Origin: Caballeronia telluris
Lineage (GTDB): Bacteria; Pseudomonadota; Gammaproteobacteria; Burkholderiales; Burkholderiaceae
Reading direction: 5' to 3'
Assembly: GCF_001544495.1 (NCBI RefSeq)
Contig: NZ_FCNZ02000001.1
Location: 600,092 to 664,091, forward strand
DNA: 64,000 nucleotides
Of the stretch, positions 61,873-64,000 are shown piece by piece. The stretch's first letter is position 1. Each line of letters starts with the position of its first letter. The position numbers were made by a program, and so were the translations under genes. The notes beneath the pieces are model-generated. The model was not told the origin of the DNA. It was given only the letters and a program-made list of their open reading frames with translations, and ran no database searches.

Positions 61873-63213
61873 TCAGAACCCGCCGTCGAGTTCGATCTTC
61901 GTGCCATCGAAGAAACGCGACAGACGAAACGCGCGCGGATCGACGAGCGGCGTGTCGTTCGCCACGATGTCCGCCATCAGCTTGCCCGCGCCCGGACCGA
62001 TCCCGAAGCCGTGCCCCGAAAATCCCGTCGCGATGAACGCGCCGCGCAGGCGTTCGACGCCCGATATTACGGGCACGGCATCCGGCGTGACGTCGATATA
62101 ACCGGCCCAAGACTGCGCGACCGGCGTCTTCGCCAGCGCCGGAAAAATCGCACGGAACTCGGCGAGCGCGGCGTCGTTAAAGGAAGCGACCGGCGCCGGA
62201 TCGAGCGTGCGCACGGTTTCGAACACGGTCGGCCGGTCGAGCGGCCAGCGGCGCGGCCGCCGCAGTTCCTCGAAAAAGCGCGCGCCGATGCCGAGTTTGA
62301 TCGAGCCGAACTGGCTCTTGAACGCGGGCAGGAACTTCGCGAAGAGCCGGAAGCTGTCGGGCGTGATGTCGTGGTAGCTGTGGAACGCGTTTGCGAGCGT
62401 GTAGCCGCCGTCGAGCCGCTTGCGATAACCCATGTCCTGATTGCACGCGCTGACCTCGGGGCCGCCGGCGACCGGTGCCGTGCGCATGACCGACGAGCGC
62501 ACCATCAGTTGCGGCACGTCGATGCCGAGACTGCCCGCAAAGAGCCGCGTCCAGGCGCCGCCCGCGACGACGACGCTCGCACACCGGATCAGCCCGTATT
62601 CCGTGACGACGCCGCTCACCGCGCCGCCGGCCGTTTCGATGCCGCGCGCCGCGCATGGCGTCAGCACCTTCACGCCGCGGCGCCGCAGCGCATTCGCGAT
62701 GGCGGGAGCGGCGTGCTGCGGTTCCGCGCGGCCGTCCGAGGGCGTGTAGATGCCGCCCGCGAAGCGGCGCGAGGCGCCGCGCATCAGCGAGGCGGTTTCG
62801 TCGGCGGAGACGATGCGCGAATCGATGCCCTCGCGTCCGACGAGCCGCCGCGCCCGCGCGAGCCAGTCTTCGTGATCGGCGAGCGACTTGGCGTCGTCGG
62901 CGGCGTAGAGGATGCCGCATTGCCGGAAGCCCGTTTCGATGCCGAGCTTCGCGTCGATCTCGCGCCACAGCTTCAGGCTTTCCAGGCTCAGTTCCAGTTC
63001 GCGCAGGTCGCGATGCGTCGCGCGGCACCAGCCCCAGTTGCGGCTCGACTGCTCGCCCGCAATCTGGCCTTTCTCGCACAGCGCGACCGACAGCCCCTTC
63101 TCCGCGAGATAGAGCGCGCTCGACACGCCGATGATTCCCCCGCCGATCACGACCACATCGGCACGTTCGGGCAACGCCCGGTCCTCGCTTACCTGTTCGA
63201 CTTGCGGACCCAT
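61873..63213 (-). CDS. FAD-dependent oxidoreductase, DAO family (D-amino acid/glycine oxidase-like)
   Basis: 446 residues. FAD dinucleotide fold DVVVIGGGIIGVSSALYLAE near residue 20, EKGQIAGEQSSRNWGWCR, and a second FAD contact near the end, GVERLRGAFIATGFSGHGFG (followed by IGPGAGKLMAD). It oxidises an amine or amino acid, but the substrate is unknown. Convergent to none; its start faces the OsmC gene across about 230 bp. Confidence 0.9.
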   Translation of the reverse strand: MGPQVEQVSEDRALPERADVVVIGGGIIGVSSALYLAEKGLSVALCEKGQIAGEQSSRNWGWCRATHRDLRELELSLESLKLWREIDAKLGIETGFRQCGILYAADDAKSLADHEDWLARARRLVGREGIDSRIVSADETASLMRGASRRFAGGIYTPSDGRAEPQHAAPAIANALRRRGVKVLTPCAARGIETAGGAVSGVVTEYGLIRCASVVVAGGAWTRLFAGSLGIDVPQLMVRSSVMRTAPVAGGPEVSACNQDMGYRKRLDGGYTLANAFHSYHDITPDSFRLFAKFLPAFKSQFGSIKLGIGARFFEELRRPRRWPLDRPTVFETVRTLDPAPVASFNDAALAEFRAIFPALAKTPVAQSWAGYIDVTPDAVPVISGVERLRGAFIATGFSGHGFGIGPGAGKLMADIVANDTPLVDPRAFRLSRFFDGTKIELDGGF

Positions 63214-63448
63214 CCCGCCTCCATGACTTTCGATGTCTGCGCGCCGCTGCCCGATCCGCTAGGATGAAGAGGGCGCCCCGCGTTTCGCGCGCCGGTCCGG
63301 GCGAAAACGTTCGATGATAAGTGCCCGTTTAACATCCGTCGACCGTCCGGGCATCGCGCGTGCTGCACTCATCGGTTCGCGCACGCGGGAGTCAACCGCG
63401 CGGCGGCCAGTCGCAGCAAATCCACGTCACATTTTCTGGAGAACACTC

Positions 63449-63880
63449 GTGCAAAAGACAGCATCGGCAAAATGGAGCGGCGGCATCAAGGACGGCAAGG
63501 GTTTCATTTCGACGCAAACCGGCGTGCTGAAGGACGCGCCGTATGGCTTCCAGTCGCGGTTCGAAAGCGGCCCGGGCACCAACCCGGAAGAGCTGATCGG
63601 CGCGGCGCACGCGGGCTGCTTCACGATGGCGCTCTCGCTGCAACTCGAACAGGCCGGCATGAAGGCCGAGAGCCTGGAAACGAAGTCGACGGTCACGCTC
63701 GACAAGGTCGGCGACGGCTTCTCGATCACCGCCTGCCAGCTCGACCTGAAGGCGAAGATTCCCGGCGCCGACAAGGCCGCCTTCGAAAAGGCGGCGAATG
63801 CAGCGAAGGAAGGCTGCCCGGTGTCGAAGCTCTTCGCGAACAACGCCAAGATCACGCTGAACGCGGAACTCGAATCCTGA
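63449..63880 (+). CDS. osmC: OsmC/Ohr-family peroxide-resistance protein
   Basis: 143 residues, starts at GTG 63449 with CTGGAGAA just upstream. The two redox cysteines lie in GAAHAGCFTMALSLQLE and AAKEGCPVSKLFANN, as in OsmC, which reduces organic hydroperoxides with lipoylated or thiol partners. SAKWSGGIKDGKGFISTQTG is the usual N-terminus. A terminator follows 44 bp after the stop. Confidence 0.94.
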   Translation: MQKTASAKWSGGIKDGKGFISTQTGVLKDAPYGFQSRFESGPGTNPEELIGAAHAGCFTMALSLQLEQAGMKAESLETKSTVTLDKVGDGFSITACQLDLKAKIPGADKAAFEKAANAAKEGCPVSKLFANNAKITLNAELES

Positions 63881-63924
63881 TGCGTCGCGCGACGCGATGA
63901 AGCAGAAGGCGTGGCTTTGGCCGT

Positions 63925-63959
63925 AATGCCGTTCAGTTAAGCGACTGAACGGCATTTTT
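63925..63959 (+). terminator. Rho-independent terminator of osmC
   Basis: AATGCCGTTCAG pairs with CTGAACGGCATT (12 bp, 8-base loop) and runs into a T-tract. Confidence 0.93.
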
Positions 63960-64000
63960 GTTGGCTGCTCAAAGTAGTTGTAAACGGGGCTCGGCGATGT

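Noticed and set aside
1..64000. CRISPR arrays or other regularly spaced repeats
   Set aside because: None seen; the only long repeat pair recognised is the terC duplication.

Overview
The window is GC-rich DNA from a Burkholderiales beta-proteobacterium, most likely Caballeronia, Paraburkholderia or Burkholderia. The evidence is a LysR/llpE/RND/outer-membrane efflux locus laid out like ceoR-llpE-ceoAB-opcM and bpeT-llpE-bpeEF-oprC, a narK1-narK2-narG order, and small DUF4148, DUF1328 and DUF2474 proteins. No rRNA, tRNA or CRISPR array was recognised. Assignments rest on reading protein motifs and gene order; no database search was run.

Layout. 1-4.2 kb (minus): start of a nitrate respiration operon, narK1-narK2-narG, with narG cut by the window edge. 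4.5-7.0 kb: nrdJ, a B12-dependent ribonucleotide reductase. 7.0-7.7 kb: two small genes, one apparently frameshifted. 8.0-16.1 kb: a divergent LysR regulator and an RND multidrug efflux operon. 16.2-18.9 kb: a small unknown gene, ppk2, an ornithine cyclodeaminase/mu-crystallin family reductase and a short hypothetical gene. 19.0-40.0 kb: a large cobalamin (B12) block. 40.4-46.6 kb: an insertion of about 6 kb bounded by 88-bp direct repeats of the terC 3' end. 46.4-63.9 kb: terC, an OpgC-like membrane protein, a secreted esterase, eutBC, mnmH, a permease, the cydAB/cioAB oxidase, a zinc metallopeptidase, a flavin monooxygenase, a PilZ protein, a DsbA-type oxidoreductase, an FAD oxidoreductase and an OsmC/Ohr protein.

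The cobalamin block holds cobalt uptake (cbtBA), corrin ring synthesis (cobA, cobI, cobG, cbiG-cobJ, cobM, cbiD, cobK, cobL, cobH, cobE), amidation (cobB), cobalt insertion (cobW, cobN, chlI/chlD) and adenosylation (cobO). Four cobalamin riboswitches are visible: before cbtBA, two head to head between cobA and cobW, and one before cobG. Two consumers of the cofactor, NrdJ and ethanolamine ammonia-lyase EutBC, lie in the same window. The gene set mixes the aerobic route (CobG, CobN) with genes usual in the anaerobic route (CbiD, CbiG), and no cobF is seen.

The two most striking observations are these. First, the chelatase ATPase gene ends in a heptamer A AAA AAA followed four bases later by a perfect 14-bp stem-loop, and the VWA domain of the partner subunit continues in the -1 frame without a credible start of its own; this is a textbook programmed -1 frameshift. 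Second, the 88-bp direct repeat (87/88 identical) at 40454-40541 and 46471-46558 marks an island that has replaced the last codons of terC. It carries an IS30-family element, a decayed phage lysis cassette and an AT-richer 913-residue membrane protein with a duplicated C-terminal domain.
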